A stretch of 64,000 bases of DNA. Source: Pantoea latae (GTDB lineage Bacteria > Pseudomonadota > Gammaproteobacteria > Enterobacterales > Enterobacteriaceae). How positions within the stretch are numbered: the stretch's first letter is position 1; each line of letters begins with the position of its first letter. Both the position numbers and the translations under genes were made by a program. Location: contig NZ_MWUE01000017.1 of NCBI RefSeq assembly GCF_002077695.1, forward strand, positions 186,001-250,000, written 5' to 3'. Of the stretch, positions 24,172 to 33,875 are shown piece after piece. The notes beneath the pieces were generated by a model. It was not told the DNA's origin. It did not search any database and saw only the letters and a program-made list of their open reading frames with translations.

Positions 24172-24858
24172 GTGCATAAAATTTTATTATCTTCCTCTGT
24201 CGCGCTGGCGCTGGGCACCCTAAGCTCTATCAGTCATGCGGCAGATTCAGCGACATTTAGCGTCACGGGCACCATTTCCCCGACCTCCTGCGATGTCTCG
24301 CTGAGCGCGGAAAAATTCGACTTTGGCTCGATATCCGCTGCTACCCTGACGGCGATGCACAACGAAAAAACGGGCAGCGCGGTCAATCTTAACGTGAACT
24401 GCGACGCCGCCACCGCGCTGGCGATTCAGACCACGGACAATCGTGCGTCCAGCGCCATGACCGGCGCCGAAATGGAGGCGGCGATGGCTACCATCACCTC
24501 GCTTGACGACACCAGTCTCTTCGGGCTGGGTACCGACAGCGACAGTAATAAAATTGGCGTTATGCTGCTGGTGGTAAGCAACGCCGCGCTCAACGGCGCG
24601 GTCAGCAGCAACCTGTTGACCAGCGATGACAAGGCGGCATGGAGCACGCACGCTATCTCCCTGACCTCGCCTTTTCCGGTGGCGAAAAACAGCTACTTCG
24701 CGCTGGCCTCCGACGCCGGTTCGACGGTACCCGCCGCGGCAACCAGCGTCAGCTATACGCTGCGTCCGGGCATTATTCTGAAAAGAGCGGATAAATATCC
24801 TGGCGGCGAAACGGTGAATATTGACGGCAACGTTACCTTCTCACTGGTCTATTTATAA
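24172..24858 (+). CDS. DUF1120-family fimbrial subunit (probable major pilin-like protein)
   Basis: A 228-residue exported protein. A signal peptide (residues 1-23, ending SHA) is followed by a beta-rich, low-aromatic domain with two cysteines (TSCDVSL near 40 and VNCDAATAL near 78) suited to the pilin intradomain disulfide. The N-terminal ADSATFSVTGTISPTSCDVSL matches the DUF1120/YhcF group of fimbrial proteins. The C-terminus ends VTFSLVYL, with alternating hydrophobic residues and a penultimate aromatic typical of chaperone-usher subunits. The start is GTG with AGGGAGG about 8 bp upstream. It heads an operon with chaperone, usher and a second subunit, so surface assembly by that pathway is expected. 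Confidence 0.82.
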   Translation: MHKILLSSSVALALGTLSSISHAADSATFSVTGTISPTSCDVSLSAEKFDFGSISAATLTAMHNEKTGSAVNLNVNCDAATALAIQTTDNRASSAMTGAEMEAAMATITSLDDTSLFGLGTDSDSNKIGVMLLVVSNAALNGAVSSNLLTSDDKAAWSTHAISLTSPFPVAKNSYFALASDAGSTVPAAATSVSYTLRPGIILKRADKYPGGETVNIDGNVTFSLVYL

Positions 24859-24910
24859 TCCTTATTTTCCGCACGCAGGCCAGCCGGCCTGCGCATTTAA
24901 AAGTTATCCT

Positions 24911-25594
24911 ATGAAAACCCTGACCAAATTAACGCTTATTACGCTTTTATTTGCCGCATCCTCGGTAAATGCATTTGCTGCTGGCATGAAACCAGAACAT
25001 CCGGTGTTATTTATCGACGATAAAGTGCGGGAGGCGACCATTAATGTGGAAAATACCGAAGAGAGCACCGCGTTGCTGCACAGCAGCCTGCAAACTATTC
25101 CAGAAGAGGGTGAAAACAGATTAATTATTACGCCGCAGCTGGCGCGCGTCGAGCCAGGAAAAAAGCAGCAGGTGCGCGTGCTGCTGAAAGAGGGTATCAA
25201 ACTGACCCATCAGACGCTGCAGCGCATTAATTTTATCGCCGTGCCCGCCGAGGACGGCGATAAAAATCGCGTGCGCGTGACGATTGGCCAGAATATTCCG
25301 GTGATCCTTTCCCCGGCGTCGTTGCCGGTCAATACCACGCCGTGGAAAGGGCTTAAAGCACGGCGCGCGCAGGGGGCAATCGTGCTTGAAAACCCTACCC
25401 CCTGGCTGGTGCGGCTGACCACCCAGGCTGAGGCGCTGCCGGGCAACCAACGTGTGACGCTGCCGAAAACTTATATTCTGCCGCAGGAGACCCTGACGCT
25501 TCCTCTCTCCGCCAGCAGCGACGTGCGCAGCCTCCAGCTGCATCCGGTCACCCGGTTCGGCATTCTGACCTCGCCCTGGCAGCTTGACCTGTAA
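24911..25594 (+). CDS. Periplasmic fimbrial chaperone (PapD-like)
   Basis: A 227-residue periplasmic chaperone. It has a signal peptide (residues 1-24) and the two immunoglobulin-like domains of the family. Domain 1 shows INVENTEESTALLHSSLQ, then the G1-strand region LIITPQLARVEPGKKQQVRVLL with conserved hydrophobics and the basic residues that anchor a subunit C-terminus. Domain 2 contains KALEAR-type GLKARRAQGAIVLENPTPWLVRL. It donates a strand to subunits and delivers them to the usher encoded 20 bp downstream. I see no strong Shine-Dalgarno before the ATG, so translation may depend partly on the upstream gene. Confidence 0.9.
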   Translation: MKTLTKLTLITLLFAASSVNAFAAGMKPEHPVLFIDDKVREATINVENTEESTALLHSSLQTIPEEGENRLIITPQLARVEPGKKQQVRVLLKEGIKLTHQTLQRINFIAVPAEDGDKNRVRVTIGQNIPVILSPASLPVNTTPWKGLKARRAQGAIVLENPTPWLVRLTTQAEALPGNQRVTLPKTYILPQETLTLPLSASSDVRSLQLHPVTRFGILTSPWQLDL

Positions 25595-25614
25595 TTGCCG
25601 CCGCGACCAGCGCA

Positions 25615-27945
25615 ATGAATCGCCTGTTCTTGCTGGGCGCCCTGGCGTTCGCTGTTGGCGCGCAGGCAGCAGAAAAATATGACCGCGAGATGCTGGCCGC
25701 ACGGGGCTACGACGCCAGCATCGCGGATCTGCTGGCGTCGGGCGCGCATTTTCTGCCGGGAAAACATCCGGTCAGCATTATTGCTAACGGCAGGAACAGC
25801 GGCATCTTTCCGCTGCTGTTCGACGAGGCTGGTTCGCCCTGCTGGAGCGCGCCCCTGTTGCGCACGCTGGGCATCGATGCGCGGCGTTTCGCTTCCGTGC
25901 ATTCCAGCTGTTTGCAACCAATAGCAGAGAGCGGCATCCGCATCGTCGAACAGGTCGAGCGCAGCACGCTGCTGCTGCATATTCCCGCCGATGCGCTGCG
26001 CCAGGAGACGCTGTATGCCACTGGTGGCAGCGCGCTGATGGCTAACTATGATTTCCGCCGCTATGACGTCCAGGCTCAGGGCGGAAAATATCGCCATTCC
26101 CAGACGCTGACGGCCGAGCTGGGCGCCAATTTTCATCAGTGGATCGTGCGCAGCGGTCAAAGCTACACCACCTTCGACGGCGAGGCGCGGTTCTCGCACC
26201 TTTATCGCTACGCTCAGCGCTCTTTTCCCGGCAGGGACGCCGTGCTGCAGGTGGGCGAGATCGTCACCGGCGATGCGCTGTTTCCGGGCATTACCCTGAC
26301 CGGCGTGCAGATGCTGCCCGAGCATGCCGCGAGCGATCGGCTGAGCCTGACGGTTTCGCTGCCGCGTGCGGGAAGCGCCGAGGTGTGGCAGGGAAAAATC
26401 CTGCTGAAAAGCTATCAGGTCTCCGCTGGTATTAACCGGCTGGGCGGTCTTCCCGCGCTCAGTCAGCAGGATGACTTTACGCTGGTGACTTTTGATGAGA
26501 GCGGCAATCGCCAGCAGCAGAACATTCCGCGCCTTCAGGCCCAGCCCGAAAGCGCCCTGCCCGAGAGCAGTAGCGCCTTTGCCGCCGGTCGGCTGCGTCT
26601 GAGCCGCGAACGCGCGCCGCTGATGCTCGCCTCGACCGGGTTGCTGCAGACGCAGCGCATCGCGCTCAGAGCGGGCGGCCTGGCAGGCGAAGGCTATCTG
26701 GCCGCCGCCTGGCAAGCCCGGCTGCGCCTCGCCGGAAAGCTGACGGCCAGCCTGTCGCAGATCGTCGCCCAGACAGGCGGCAAAAAACTGGGCGCAACGC
26801 ATCAGGCTGCGCTGAGCTATCCGCTGGATCAACAGCTGTCGCTGACAACCTCCGCCAGCTGGCGCAGCCGTGGCTATCGCACCATCGACAGCGGCTGGCG
26901 CGCCGACGGCGAGCAGAGCGGCGATGCACAGATAAGATCGCAACTGGCGGCAGGATTCAGCCTGAACCGGGCCGCGCTGGGTCTTTTATCGCTGACGGCG
27001 TCGGATACGCAGAGCTGGCGCGGGAATCATACGCGGGGCTATACGCTGGCCTGGAGCCGCACCTTCGCCCGAGTGAACCTCAATCTGGGCGTGCAAAAAA
27101 ATCGTCTTACCGTGGCGCGCCAGCAGCATGAGGATCGCTACGCCTATCTTAATTTTTCGCTGCCGCTGGGGCGCGACAGCAACCTGCGCGGCTGGATGAC
27201 GCGCAATAACGGCGCGATGCGCATGGGCGCCGGCTACGATCAAACAGTCAGCCCGGCCTTTGCGTGGAGCCTGTCGAGCGAACAGAGCGCGCAGCAGGCG
27301 CCCTCGCTCGCCAGTAGCGCCAGCTGGAGCAGCAAATACAGCCAGCTGAGCGGCGGCGTGGCGCGCAGCGCGACAGGCAGTCGTTTCTCCTTTGGCGCGC
27401 GCGGTGGCGCGGTGGTGCACAGCGCAGGCGTCACCTTTACTCCGCACAGCGTAGGCGACACCTTCAGCATTATCTCGCTGCACCGCGCCCAGCCCGACGT
27501 CGAGATCCGCACGCCAGCCGGCACCGTCTGGAGCGACCGCCACGGTTATGCCATCGCCTCCTTAACGCCCTGGCGCAAAAACAGCGTGCAAATTAACCCG
27601 CACAGCCTGCCGGGCAATGTGCAGATCCCCGGCGGCATTGCCGAACTGACGCCGTTTCGCGGCGCCGCCGTGCAGCTTGATCTCCCCGCCTGGCGCGTGC
27701 GCCGCGCCCTGCTGACCTTTCCCCCCGAGGAGAGGCCCGAACCAGGCAGCGCGGTGGAAAACAGCCGCGGTGCGCTGGTCGCCTTTGTGAGCGAGGACGG
27801 CACCCTTTTTATTGACGATCTGCCCGCCGGCCCGCTCTACGCCCATCGGCCTGGCGGCGCGCGCTGCGCGATAGCGCTGACGACGCCCTGGGTTGATCGT
27901 CCCGGCAGCCTCTATACCCCCCTTTCTGCGAGATGCGTGATATGA
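25615..27945 (+). CDS. Outer-membrane fimbrial usher
   Basis: A 776-residue outer-membrane assembly platform, somewhat shorter than the usual 800-870. After a signal peptide (to about residue 19, AQA) comes an N-terminal periplasmic domain, then a long beta-barrel region with alternating residues. Barrel and plug features include YDFRRYDVQAQGGKYRHSQTLTAELGAN, the usher-type VGEIVTGDALFPGITLTGVQM near 220, and LPRAGSAEVWQGKILLKSYQVSAGINRL near 250-275. The C-terminus contains GALVAFVSEDGTLFIDDLPAGPLYAH and a terminal cysteine-bearing segment SARCVI typical of usher C-terminal domains. It overlaps the next subunit gene by 4 bp (ATGA). Confidence 0.9.
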   Translation: MNRLFLLGALAFAVGAQAAEKYDREMLAARGYDASIADLLASGAHFLPGKHPVSIIANGRNSGIFPLLFDEAGSPCWSAPLLRTLGIDARRFASVHSSCLQPIAESGIRIVEQVERSTLLLHIPADALRQETLYATGGSALMANYDFRRYDVQAQGGKYRHSQTLTAELGANFHQWIVRSGQSYTTFDGEARFSHLYRYAQRSFPGRDAVLQVGEIVTGDALFPGITLTGVQMLPEHAASDRLSLTVSLPRAGSAEVWQGKILLKSYQVSAGINRLGGLPALSQQDDFTLVTFDESGNRQQQNIPRLQAQPESALPESSSAFAAGRLRLSRERAPLMLASTGLLQTQRIALRAGGLAGEGYLAAAWQARLRLAGKLTASLSQIVAQTGGKKLGATHQAALSYPLDQQLSLTTSASWRSRGYRTIDSGWRADGEQSGDAQIRSQLAAGFSLNRAALGLLSLTASDTQSWRGNHTRGYTLAWSRTFARVNLNLGVQKNRLTVARQQHEDRYAYLNFSLPLGRDSNLRGWMTRNNGAMRMGAGYDQTVSPAFAWSLSSEQSAQQAPSLASSASWSSKYSQLSGGVARSATGSRFSFGARGGAVVHSAGVTFTPHSVGDTFSIISLHRAQPDVEIRTPAGTVWSDRHGYAIASLTPWRKNSVQINPHSLPGNVQIPGGIAELTPFRGAAVQLDLPAWRVRRALLTFPPEERPEPGSAVENSRGALVAFVSEDGTLFIDDLPAGPLYAHRPGGARCAIALTTPWVDRPGSLYTPLSARCVI

Positions 27946-28475
27946 AACCTTTCCTGTTTGTTGTTCTGTCGCTGACGGCGAGCGCTGCCCGCGCAGAGTG
28001 CGCGATCCGGCTCAGCGAGGCGCAGATAAGCTACGCGCCGGTGACGCGCGGCGAGCTGCTGGCGCGCGTGGAGAATGGGTTTGCCGCAGACGAACTGCGC
28101 GCGGGCGAGGCGCAGGATATCGATATCGCCGTGCAGTGCGATGCGCCCTCAGCGCTGGCGCTGCAGTTTATTGCGCCTGCGGCAGAGCGCGCCAGCTATC
28201 GCTTTGGCACGGCTGGCCGAACCAGACTGGTGTTGCACGATGTGTTTATCGACGATCGTCCAGCAGAGATTGTCAGCCTCGGCAAAGAGGCGTCCGCGAT
28301 GGCCTTCACGCCCGGCGAGACCCTGACGTTTGGGCAAGGCGAGGGCGCGGCGACAGGCACCTTTCTGCGCGGCAAAGTACGGGTGATCAGCTGGATGCCG
28401 AACCCCGCCACGCGCGTCAGCGAGCAGACGCGCTGGACGCTGAGCGGCAGCTTCAGGGTGCGACCCGCCCGCTAA
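27942..28475 (+). CDS. Minor fimbrial subunit / tip-like protein
   Basis: A 177-residue exported protein with a signal peptide (residues 1-20, ARA) directly followed by a cysteine (ECAIRLSEAQISYAPVTRGEL). A second cysteine at VQCDAPSAL could form the pilin disulfide. It starts in an ATGA overlap with the usher stop; an alternative ATG three codons upstream is less likely. It is the last gene of the fimbrial operon and ends 6 bp before the end of the convergent malT. Length and fold suggest a DUF1120-like second subunit, possibly the adhesin or tip adaptor, since no large two-domain adhesin gene follows. Confidence 0.75.
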   Translation: MKPFLFVVLSLTASAARAECAIRLSEAQISYAPVTRGELLARVENGFAADELRAGEAQDIDIAVQCDAPSALALQFIAPAAERASYRFGTAGRTRLVLHDVFIDDRPAEIVSLGKEASAMAFTPGETLTFGQGEGAATGTFLRGKVRVISWMPNPATRVSEQTRWTLSGSFRVRPAR

Positions 28476-28481
28476 GCGCGG

Positions 28482-31184
28482 CTAGACATAGCCCATCATT
28501 TTCAGCATCGACTGCGCCTGATGCATCGCCTCGGCGCGATGAGTGACGCCCAGCTTCTGATAGAGGTTGCGGATGTGGGTTTTGATGGTGGTGGCGGCCA
28601 CGTCGAGTTCGCCGGCGATCTGGTCGTTGCTGTAGCCGGAGTAGATTAACCCCAGCACCTGCCACTCGCGCTGGGTGAGCGGGCTGGTGCGGATCAGCTC
28701 CGGTACGTCGGGATGGTTGAGCAACCGGCTCACGAACCCTTCGTCGAAATGGGCGAATTTATGGCGATGATATTTGTTGATCTCATTGAGGATGCGCCGC
28801 GCGCGATGGCTGTCCAGCTCCTCCAGCGTGTTGAGCTGGATAAGCTGCCGCAGCTGCTGCGCCATGATCTCGCCCTCAATCACGAAGTGGCTGATAAAGC
28901 CGGTGCCGCGCGCCAGCTTCAGCGCCTCGATCAGCGCGCGCTGCGCCTCGGCTTTACGCCCGGTTTGCCAGTAGATCTGATTAAGCAGCAGCAGATTGCG
29001 GTTCATATCGCTCATCAGGCGCAGCGCGCGCGCATTCTCGTTCAGCTCCTCCAGCACCACTTCCGCCTGGGTGAGGTCGCCCTGCAGAATCTGGGCGCGC
29101 GCGATGTTGCGCCACTGCCCCTGTAAAAAGTGGTTATTGGCGAATTCAGGTTTCGCGGTGTGGCGCATCCAGTGGCTGGCGCTCTGCACGTCGCCCGTCA
29201 TCTGCCAGTAGATCACCCGGACTTTGTCGGCGTTGGCGATCCAGTCGCTGTGCAGGCTGCCGTTGTTCAGCAGGTTCTCCAGCCGGTTCAGGTAGCTGCG
29301 CGCGTTGTCGATATTGCCGCGCGCCAGCGAACACTGCACCAGCAGCCCCAGGCACTGGATCTGCTGCTGCGGCGGATAGCCTTTCAGCACTTTTATGCCT
29401 TCGCGCGCCGCCTGCTCCGCCTCGTCCAGCCGTCCCCAGGCCCACATCAGCTGCGCGCGGATGCGCAGCAGAAATTCGTGCAGCGGAAACTGCGCCAGAT
29501 GCTGCTCGCCCACCAGCACAAAGGCTTTCTCCTGAATCTCCCACGCCGCCTGCAGGAAACCCTGCGCGAACAGGATCTCGCTTTGCTGGATCAGGCTCCA
29601 GAGCGCGTAGTGCCAGGCGTCGTCGCGCCGCGCCATCTGTTCGGTCTGACGCATCAGCGCCAGCGAACGGGCCAGCTCGCCTTTGCAGTGCATCACCTCG
29701 CCATGCACCGAGGTGGCGACGATGCGGCTGTAGCGGCGGCTTTCCGGCAGGGTCGCCAGCGCCAGCCGGGCAAGCTGCTCCGCCTCGTCGGCGTTGCCGT
29801 CATTGATCGCCACCTGCGCGCGCACGGCGTTGAATTCGCCCTGCAGCGCCGCGTCGATCTCGCAGCTGCACGCCTGCTCGAAGGTCGTCAACAGGCGGTT
29901 GACCTCGGAAAAGCGGTGCTGGCTCTGCATCAGCCAGGCCTGCAGCAGCACCAGTCTGGGGTTCGCCAGCAGCATCGTCCAGGGCAGCGCCTTAAGGGAT
30001 TGCTCCAGCAGCGCCAGCTCGCTCTGATTGAACAGCGTCCAGGCGTGCTCCAGCAGCACCTCGCACAGCATCGCGGCGTCGCCCGAGGCGAGCGCATGGT
30101 GGATCGCCTCGCCGGGGAATCCCTGCGCCATCCAGCCTTGCGCCGCCGCGCGATGCACCGCCGGCAGCTCGGCCGCCAGCTCCCACTGGCAGCGCTGGCG
30201 CAAAAAAGAGCCGAACAGCGGGTGATAGCTGAACCACTGTCCCGAATCGTCCATGCGCTGCAAAAACAGCCCCTGCCGCTCAATCTCCTCCAGCCGCATG
30301 CGGCCGTTGGCTTCGCCCGTCACGCAGGCGACGAGATCGTCATTCATCGAGCGCAGCAGCGCGCTTTTCAGCAAAAAGTGGCGCGTCGCGTCATCGACGT
30401 TATCCAGCACCTCCTCCACCAGATAGTCGGCGAGATGGCTGGCGTTGATGCCGGAGAGCCGGCGCGCGGAGTCCTGCGCCGATCCCGCGCCCTGACGCGC
30501 CGAGAGCGCAATCAGCTGTAGCGCGGTCGCCCAGCCCGCCACGTCGTCGCACAGCTGCCCGCTCTCTTCGGAGGCGATTGGCGCGCTGAGCCGACAGTCG
30601 AAAAACTGCTTCGCCTCCTGATGAGTAAAGGCGAGCTGCTGGCTGCCCAGCTCAAGCAGCTGCTCGCGCACGCGCAGATTGGCGATGCCGAGCTGCGGCA
30701 GATTGCGCGACAGCACCACCAGCGTCAGGTTGTTGGGCTGGTGGCGCAGGAAAAAACGCATCGCCTCATGGATGGCGGGATTGGTGATGTGGTGATAGTC
30801 GTCAACAATCAGCCAGAGCGGCTGATGCCATTCGGTCAGCTCGATAAACAGCTGGGCGAACAGCGCGTTAAGATTGACGTACTGCCGCTTCTGCGCCAGC
30901 GTCTCGCTGCGGCTGCAGCCGCCCTGCGTCGCCTGCTGCAGCGCCGCGATAAGATAATCGGCGAAGCGCTCCGGCTGATTATCGCCCTCGTCTAATGAAT
31001 ACCAGCCCAGCTCTTTTTTATCCGCCGCCCACTGCGACACCAGCGTGGTTTTGCCGTAGCCGGCCGGGCTGGTGATCAATACCAGCCGGTAATTGCCCGC
31101 TGCGGTGAGTTTTTGCAGCAGCCGAGCGCGGGTGACGGTGCTTTCAAGGCGGACGGGACGACTCAGCTTCGAGGGAATCAACAT
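28482..31184 (-). CDS. malT: MalT, transcriptional activator of the maltose regulon
   Basis: A 900-residue STAND-type ATPase regulator, near-colinear with E. coli MalT (901 residues). The N-terminus [16 protein letters not shown] leads into the nucleotide-binding domain with Walker [12 protein letters not shown] (about residues 39-49) and Walker [10 protein letters not shown] near 125. Helical sensor repeats fill the middle. The LuxR-type HTH is at about 835-895 ([47 protein letters not shown]). Maltotriose and ATP drive it to oligomerise on MalT boxes. The ATG is set by homology; an upstream in-frame ATG six codons earlier adds nothing conserved. It is divergent from malP across 280 bp. All MalT-dependent genes recognised here lie within the next 14 kb. 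Confidence 0.97.
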   Translation of the reverse strand: MLIPSKLSRPVRLESTVTRARLLQKLTAAGNYRLVLITSPAGYGKTTLVSQWAADKKELGWYSLDEGDNQPERFADYLIAALQQATQGGCSRSETLAQKRQYVNLNALFAQLFIELTEWHQPLWLIVDDYHHITNPAIHEAMRFFLRHQPNNLTLVVLSRNLPQLGIANLRVREQLLELGSQQLAFTHQEAKQFFDCRLSAPIASEESGQLCDDVAGWATALQLIALSARQGAGSAQDSARRLSGINASHLADYLVEEVLDNVDDATRHFLLKSALLRSMNDDLVACVTGEANGRMRLEEIERQGLFLQRMDDSGQWFSYHPLFGSFLRQRCQWELAAELPAVHRAAAQGWMAQGFPGEAIHHALASGDAAMLCEVLLEHAWTLFNQSELALLEQSLKALPWTMLLANPRLVLLQAWLMQSQHRFSEVNRLLTTFEQACSCEIDAALQGEFNAVRAQVAINDGNADEAEQLARLALATLPESRRYSRIVATSVHGEVMHCKGELARSLALMRQTEQMARRDDAWHYALWSLIQQSEILFAQGFLQAAWEIQEKAFVLVGEQHLAQFPLHEFLLRIRAQLMWAWGRLDEAEQAAREGIKVLKGYPPQQQIQCLGLLVQCSLARGNIDNARSYLNRLENLLNNGSLHSDWIANADKVRVIYWQMTGDVQSASHWMRHTAKPEFANNHFLQGQWRNIARAQILQGDLTQAEVVLEELNENARALRLMSDMNRNLLLLNQIYWQTGRKAEAQRALIEALKLARGTGFISHFVIEGEIMAQQLRQLIQLNTLEELDSHRARRILNEINKYHRHKFAHFDEGFVSRLLNHPDVPELIRTSPLTQREWQVLGLIYSGYSNDQIAGELDVAATTIKTHIRNLYQKLGVTHRAEAMHQAQSMLKMMGYV

Positions 31185-31464
31185 GGGCGCACGCTTCTCC
31201 ATTAACGTTCAGCGCATCATTTTTTTACGCTTCGTAATTAATCGTCATACACGTTCAGCGATTCGTTAACGTATTGCAAGCGAACCTGTAAGTCAGGCTT
31301 AACAAAAGCGAGTGTAATCACACTCCTGCTCCGATTTCAGATTTACCCTGGCTTCTGCGCCCTCGTTATCCTCCCTGCTGAATTTGATGCAGGAGGAGGA
31401 GCCTGGTAAAGGGGATCGGCACACTGGCCGTCATCCCTTTTCGTTCTGACAGGAAGCCCAGCAT
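31185..31464. promoter_or_regulatory. malT-malP divergent control region
   Basis: 280 bp without a gene. A MalT-box-like decamer CAGGAGGAGG (31390-31399, 8 of 10 to GGGGAKGAGG as I recall it) lies 65 bp before malP, with a weaker GGGGATCGGC at 31411-31420. At 31307-31322 AGCGA-N6-TCACA has one good CRP half-site and overlaps the dyad GAGTGTAATCACACTC; malT is CRP-activated in E. coli, so this is a reasonable CRP candidate. Confidence 0.55.
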
Positions 31465-33867
31465 ATGAACCCGCAATCCTTCGATACTGCCCGTTTCAAC
31501 GCCGCGCTGACGCGCCAGTGGCAGCGCTTCGGCCTGCGCGACGCGCAGCAGATGACTCAGCAGCAGTGGTGGCACGCCCTGAGCGGCGCACTGGCCGAAC
31601 AGCTGGCGGAGCAGCCGGCGCAGCCCGCATCCGGGCCACAGCGCCACGTCAACTACCTCTCTATGGAGTTCCTCACCGGGCGGCTGACCGGGAATAACCT
31701 GCTTAATCTGGGCTGGTTTCAGGCGGTCAGCGACGCGCTCGCCGTCCATGGCGTTGCCCTGAGCGAGGTGCTGGAGCGGGAGACCGATCCGGCGCTCGGC
31801 AACGGCGGCTTAGGCCGGCTGGCGGCCTGCTTTCTCGACGCCATGGCCACCACCGGCCAGCCCGCCATCGGCTACGGCCTGAACTATCAGTACGGCCTGT
31901 TTCGCCAGCATTTCGTTGCGGGGGCGCAGCAGGAGGAGCCGGACGACTGGGGACGCGATCGCTACCCCTGGTTTCGCCACAATGCCGCGCTGAACGTGCA
32001 GGTCGGGCTGGGCGGAAAAGTCATCGAGGAGAACGGCGTTGCGCGCTGGGAACCCGCCTTTCTGCTGCAGGGTGAAGCCTGGGATCTGCCGGTGGTCGGT
32101 TATCGCAACGGCGTGACGCAGCCGCTGCGCCTCTGGCAGGCGAAACACGCCCATCCCTTTAATTTACAGCGCTTCAACAACGGCGATTTCCTGCGCGCCG
32201 AACAGCAGGGCATCGACGCGGAAAAGCTGACGAAGGTGCTCTACCCCAACGACAATCATCTGGCAGGAAAAAAACTGCGCCTGATGCAGCAATATTTCCA
32301 GTGCGCCTGCACCCTGGCCGATATCCTGCGCCGTCATCACCAGGCGGGGCGCGCCATTGAGACGCTGCCCGACTATGAAGTGATCCAGCTTAACGACACC
32401 CATCCGACGCTGGCGATCCCGGAGCTGCTGCGCCTGCTGCTCGACGAGCATCAGCTGTCATGGGAACAGGCGTGGCGCATCACGCAGCGCACCTTCGCCT
32501 ACACCAACCATACGCTGATGCCGGAGGCGCTGGAGTGCTGGGATCTGCGCCTGGTGCGCACGTTGCTGCCGCGCCATCTGCAGATTATCAACACCCTGAA
32601 CGCGCAGCTGAAAAAAGTAGTCGAGGCGCGCTGGCCCGGCAACGAGGCGATCTGGGCGAAGCTGGCGGTGGTGCACAATCAGCAGCTGCGCATGGCAAAC
32701 CTCTGCGTGGTCAGCGGCTTCGCGGTCAATGGCGTTGCCGCGCTGCACTCGACGCTGGTGGTGCAGGATCTTTTCCCGGAGTATCACGCGCTGTGGCCGG
32801 AGAAGTTTCATAACGTGACCAACGGCATTACGCCGCGTCGCTGGATAGCGCAATGCAACCCGGCGCTGACCGCGCTGATTGACAGTCGGCTGCAGCGCCC
32901 CTGGCTTAACGATCTCGATGCGCTGAGCGAGCTGGCGCCGCTGGCGGATGACGCGGCCTTTCGCGCCGAGTATCGTGCCATCAAGCAGCAGAATAAGCGT
33001 GCCCTGACGCGCTGGATCGAGGAAAAAAGCGGCATCCGCGTCCAGCCCGACGCCCTGTTCGACGTGCAGATCAAGCGCCTGCACGAATACAAGCGCCAGC
33101 ACCTGATGCTGCTGCATATCATCGCCCTGTGGCAGACCCTGGTAAGCGATCCGCAGGCGAACCTGACGCCGCGCGTGATGCTGTTTGGCGCCAAAGCCGC
33201 GCCGGGCTATGCGCTGGCGAAGAATATCATCTACGCCATCAACCAGGTTGCTGCCGTGGTCAACGCCGATGCGCGCGTCGGCGATCGCCTTAAGATCGTG
33301 TTTATTCCTGATTACAACGTCTCGGTGGCGGAGCGGCTGATCCCCGCCGCTGACCTTTCCGAGCAGATCTCCACGGCGGGCAAAGAGGCCTCCGGCACCG
33401 GTAATATGAAGCTGGCGCTTAACGGCGCGCTGACGATTGGCACGCTGGACGGCGCTAATGTGGAGATCGCCGAGCAGGTCGGCGAGGAGAATATCTTTAT
33501 TTTCGGCCATACCGTTGAGCAGGTCAGCGCGCTGAAGCAGGCAGGCTACGCGCCAGCGACGTGGCGCAAAAAAGACGCGCAGCTGGATCGTGCGCTGACC
33601 GCGCTGGAGGATGGCACCTTCAGCAACGGCGACCGCACGGCTTTCGCGGCGCTGGTGCAGAGCCTTGGTGCGGAAGGCGGCGATCCTTATCTGGTGCTGG
33701 CGGATTTCCGCCACTATCTCAACGCCCAGCAGCAGGTGGAGGCGCTGTGGGCCGACCCGGAAGCCTGGACGCGCGCCGCCATCCTGAACACCGCGCGCTG
33801 CGGCATGTTCAGCGCCGATCGCGCCATTCGCGACTATCAGCAACGTATCTGGCAGGCCGCGCGCTGA
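31465..33867 (+). CDS. malP: Maltodextrin phosphorylase MalP
   Basis: An 800-residue cytoplasmic glycogen-phosphorylase-family enzyme; E. coli MalP has 797. It releases glucose-1-phosphate from maltodextrins using phosphate and pyridoxal phosphate. Family landmarks: [17 protein letters not shown] near residue 55, [24 protein letters not shown] near 100, [20 protein letters not shown] near 310, [15 protein letters not shown] near 535, and the PLP-lysine segment [28 protein letters not shown] near 645. AGGAA precedes the ATG by about 8 bp. malQ starts 8 bp after its stop, giving the standard malPQ operon under MalT. Confidence 0.97.
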   Translation: MNPQSFDTARFNAALTRQWQRFGLRDAQQMTQQQWWHALSGALAEQLAEQPAQPASGPQRHVNYLSMEFLTGRLTGNNLLNLGWFQAVSDALAVHGVALSEVLERETDPALGNGGLGRLAACFLDAMATTGQPAIGYGLNYQYGLFRQHFVAGAQQEEPDDWGRDRYPWFRHNAALNVQVGLGGKVIEENGVARWEPAFLLQGEAWDLPVVGYRNGVTQPLRLWQAKHAHPFNLQRFNNGDFLRAEQQGIDAEKLTKVLYPNDNHLAGKKLRLMQQYFQCACTLADILRRHHQAGRAIETLPDYEVIQLNDTHPTLAIPELLRLLLDEHQLSWEQAWRITQRTFAYTNHTLMPEALECWDLRLVRTLLPRHLQIINTLNAQLKKVVEARWPGNEAIWAKLAVVHNQQLRMANLCVVSGFAVNGVAALHSTLVVQDLFPEYHALWPEKFHNVTNGITPRRWIAQCNPALTALIDSRLQRPWLNDLDALSELAPLADDAAFRAEYRAIKQQNKRALTRWIEEKSGIRVQPDALFDVQIKRLHEYKRQHLMLLHIIALWQTLVSDPQANLTPRVMLFGAKAAPGYALAKNIIYAINQVAAVVNADARVGDRLKIVFIPDYNVSVAERLIPAADLSEQISTAGKEASGTGNMKLALNGALTIGTLDGANVEIAEQVGEENIFIFGHTVEQVSALKQAGYAPATWRKKDAQLDRALTALEDGTFSNGDRTAFAALVQSLGAEGGDPYLVLADFRHYLNAQQQVEALWADPEAWTRAAILNTARCGMFSADRAIRDYQQRIWQAAR

Positions 33868-33875
33868 GGACGCCT

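Noticed and set aside
25471-26943. A 490-codon open frame antisense to the fimbrial usher gene.
   Set aside because: It has no recognisable domain, is arginine/glutamine-rich as expected from reading a high-G+C gene backwards, and the usher frame is clearly real.
29130-30521. A 463-codon open frame antisense to malT.
   Set aside because: malT aligns with E. coli MalT throughout; the antisense frame is a G+C shadow without start signals or family features.
32458-33843. A 461-codon open frame antisense to malP.
   Set aside because: Shadow of the phosphorylase gene; composition is low-complexity and no ribosome site was found.
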